From Mycteria americana (taxonomy: Eukaryota > Chordata > Aves > Ciconiiformes > Ciconiidae): a stretch of DNA of 64,000 nt. The DNA lies in NCBI RefSeq assembly GCF_035582795.1, contig NC_134366.1, positions 135,184,756 through 135,248,755 on the forward strand. The letters are read 5' to 3'. The notes under the pieces are model-generated. The model did no database searches and was not told where the DNA came from. It was given only the letters and a program-made list of their open reading frames with translations. Both the position numbers and the translations under genes were made by a program. Shown here piece after piece: positions 61,106 to 64,000 of this stretch. Numbering within the stretch: position 1 is the first letter of the stretch; the number at the start of each line of letters is the position of its first letter.

Positions 61106-64000
61106 GTGAGCAAGAGATTGATTAACTTTATGTATCTCACAGATGCTATTCCTCTTTTATACATTCCAGGTAGTGTGAAACTGTTGGCAGCAGGAGAAGG
61201 GAAAGAGGAGTTTTTAAAGGCCAAATGTCATTCACCTTTCTTAGACGAATGGTCCCTCAGACAGCGTAGGGCTAATCGCACGAGTAAGACACCAGGGATT
61301 CTGACTTCAATAAATGCTATCATTTTATGTCATCTCAACATTTTAAAATACATTGAGGGAGTTTTAATGCATTTTTCTATCTGATTTTAATTTAATATAG
61401 TTTCACATCTGGCTAAGTAGAGATAAGTATGCTGGTTATTTCAAAGTTTACAAAGTTGCTAGGTCAGTATTTTGCAGCCAGGATTTCATAATAGTCATCA
61501 TAACACCAGAGCTCTAACAAAGTGGAATATGCAACTGTAATCCATGGAGAATCGTATTAGCATTTCTGCATTGCTAATTCTGACAATGGTAACATACTTC
61601 AATTTGATAAGAATTTCATTAATGCAGCACAGGCCTGTGTCCTAGTTTCACATGCTTTAATATTAATGACAACATGCCTGAGACTAGATCATATTTAAAT
61701 GTCAGTAGAATTGGTGGGTGGACCAAGATGAGAATAAATTATTCACATACAAACAAGTGCATTAATGATTTTCTTTAAGACTTTTAACTTTTGGGAATGG
61801 CACTTGTATACCTGACAAGAAGCACTAAATATGTCTGGCAGGAGAAAACTGCAATATGGCTGATTTTTTTGCCGATCTACAGGAGTAGCAGATGTCTATT
61901 TAGCTTTCTTATGTAAAGGAATAATTTAAATCTAACCTCAGACTGTAAATATCAAAGATATTTTAAACAAAACAGGCTTTTTTTATCAATTCAGGGAAAG
62001 GTCACCTATAAATATTTCATTAGCCAGATTCATTAATTTCAATTACACATAGATTGAATCTAATCCAATCACTCTTCATCTCAACTACAATTAAAATATA
62101 ACATGGGCTGAATACACTCTGGGATATTTGAAGCCAACAATTAATAAAGTAATATTTCAAATGAATTTTACTGTGCAGTGTTGCTGTTTATATGAAATAC
62201 ATTGAAATTAATAAGGACAGGTCAATTTAATTCCTGTTCAACCTTGCTAGTCTCGTAAAGATATGTTTGGTCTGAATATGAAATTTGGCCCATTTTTTTC
62301 CTGGCTCCCTTTAATGTAACGATATACAATATGCAAAGAGAAAAGCCAAAGAGTGATACAAAGACTTTCTGCACTAGAAAATCTAACAGAGAAGATGAAA
62401 TACTGAAGACCTGTGACTGAAAGACATGACAGGCTTCTTTCTTGTACTCCCTTAGCCCCCTCTAACTGTGTTTTTTGTCTGAATGAGTTATTAGTTTCTC
62501 CCCGAGTTCTCTTCATCTGAGTGACACACTGCATGTATAAGATACCAGGAATGTGAAGCAAAATGTAGAATTAGCCTCCTGAAATTATGCATCTGTGTTC
62601 AGGTTTTTTTTCCCTGTTCAGATTTCATGTTTAGATTTTCTCAGCCTGACTGTCGCGTGTAGCTGTCACTTATCATTGCCTGGATAAGTGTTTTAATTAA
62701 CTCTCTGTGCCCAAGAAAGTGGAAATTTCAAATATTAGAGTTTTGAGAGGGCCAGCTCTGGACTCCAGATACATCCCCAACGTGCTCAGCTGAGAGCTGG
62801 GGGGAGACTGTGCTAGAAGCCATCTGAACTATTTTAAAAAAGAAAGAGGTTATTAGTTTTCAAAGATATTAAATGTAATACCTATTTTCTTCATGTATTG
62901 CTCAAAACTGTATTGCACAGTTGGTGGGATTATGAAAAGCATGATGGAAAATGAACTGAAGTTGATGGGAGTCTCTCCGTTGGTTTCAGATCAGACCTTA
63001 ATAAGAACGCTCTGTTCTGTCGTGGAGGAAACCTCGGCCTCACTCTCTGAAATGCCAGTTATGTTGGGACTGTCCCTCTGGGATCCAGTCCTCACGTGAA
63101 TGGAGCTGATGTCCTGCTGTATCATAATTTTATAAAATCTCCTTGCTCCATGAGAATGTCGTGGCACTGATTCCTGAGAGGAGTAAGACATATAGGATTA
63201 CTTATGCACTGTGTGCGAATAGCGTCAGGCTTCCACTTCCAAGGTGACATTAGCGCTGAATTTCGTTTAATGTGCAGATGTACTCCTGAGAGAAGACGCA
63301 CCTCAGTTTTCTGTGCTGGCATTGTAACTGATGAAGCGGGCTCCGGCGGTGGGGTAAAGGGTTCCTGGTCTCTCTGGGAGCCGTCATGGTACTCCAGGCA
63401 GCACTAATGGTGGCTGGAAATGAAGTGGATGAAAGATGGTTGGGATGGGCTCTGCACCCAGCCAGTTGGATTTGCCTGTTTCAGACAGGAACAGCTGGAC
63501 TTTAGACTTCTCATACAGTAGTTAGGGCAATCCTCTGTAACTCTAATTCCCACCTTTATTCTGACGTTTCTCTGTTGTTTCTTAAAATGAAGACTTCATT
63601 GTCTTTTTAGTGGTCAGCTTTGATAGAAGCATTTAAGTTTGCCAGCAACGTGGTCTGTAAAGACCTGTTGGGTAGGACTTCTTTTATTCCTGAGCTCTGA
63701 CTTGCAAATGTCTTCCTGTACTCAATGACTTGTCAGATATTCAGAAATATCTGAAGGGAATGAAAACAGTTCCAGAGGTCTCTTCTAGCTTAATGTGTTG
63801 ATTAGTTATGCACACATAACTGTAGCAAGGTAGTTGCAAATGTGTGTATTGATTGTGACAATAATTTCTCATTAGAATGTTGATTTTTCAGTCTTTCCAA
63901 ATTAGAAAAAGGGCCAGGAGTGATGCAAAGGAGAAAAAAAAATCGTAACAGTCAGTTCAGCCACATAAATACCTTAACAGCTCTATACTAGTATTGGACA
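61106..64000. other. Unique noncoding DNA
   Basis: No gene recognised. Frames of about 60-108 codons lack family signals. A candidate conserved element (61540-62240) is listed separately. The last kilobase is ordinary AT-rich DNA. Confidence 0.5.
61540..62240. promoter_or_regulatory. Candidate conserved noncoding element cluster
   Basis: Some 700 bp are free of repeats and long homopolymers and unusually dense in homeodomain/POU/SOX-like words: CGTATTAGCATTTCTGC, ATTTCATTAATGCAGC, CTTTAATATTAATGAC, GTGCATTAATGATT, TTCATTAATTTCAATTAC, AACAATTAATAAAG and GAAATTAATAAGG. This is the usual texture of vertebrate developmental enhancers in gene deserts. It is inferred from composition only. Confidence 0.3.

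Overview
The window looks like a stretch of bird nuclear genome, most probably from a neoavian bird. It is AT-rich, carries several CR1 LINE retrotransposons (the dominant avian repeat) and one avian ERV solo LTR, and has no mammalian-type Alu/L1, no bacterial operons and no organellar genes. I found no convincing protein-coding gene. Almost all long open frames are chance frames, antisense shadows of CR1, or frames held open by a 39-bp repeat. The sequence reads as intergenic or deep intronic DNA, a gene-desert type of landscape.

Layout. 1-12.2 kb is unique AT-rich DNA with one ancient CR1 fragment (about 5.6 kb), a 43-bp tandem duplication (7.86 kb) and a small CATC microsatellite (8.29 kb). 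At 12.18-12.54 kb there is an ancient plus-strand CR1 reverse-transcriptase remnant. 13.98-15.10 kb holds a compositionally distinct block, probably a decayed LTR or other interspersed repeat that I cannot name. 15-23.5 kb is unique DNA with a CpG-richer patch at 21.2-21.7 kb. 23.52-25.20 kb is a 5'-truncated minus-strand CR1. 26.66-27.86 kb is a complete solo LTR with a perfect 5-bp target duplication (GTTGT) and an internal 39-bp tandem array. 28-42 kb is unique DNA with a possible exon at 32.6 kb and a SINE-like fragment at 36.8 kb. At 42.2-43.5 kb two CR1 copies of one subfamily face each other tail to tail. 46.2-47.7 kb has two GC-richer, splice-site-bounded segments that could be exons of a noncoding transcript. 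A perfect 12-bp hairpin lies at 48.96 kb and CR1/SINE scraps at 49.4-51.4 kb. 54.02-55.56 kb is another 5'-truncated minus-strand CR1 from a different subfamily. 58.2 kb and 60.6-61.1 kb hold ancient SINE/CR1 remnants. 61.5-62.2 kb is homeodomain-motif-rich DNA that may be a conserved noncoding element.

No set of genes works together here. The biology visible is the history of CR1 and ERV insertion, with some candidate regulatory or noncoding-RNA segments. I saw no evidence for an undescribed multi-gene system. The most distinctive items are the solo LTR with its expanded 39-bp repeat, the paired exon-like segments at 46-48 kb, the tail-to-tail CR1 inverted repeat, and the candidate conserved elements.
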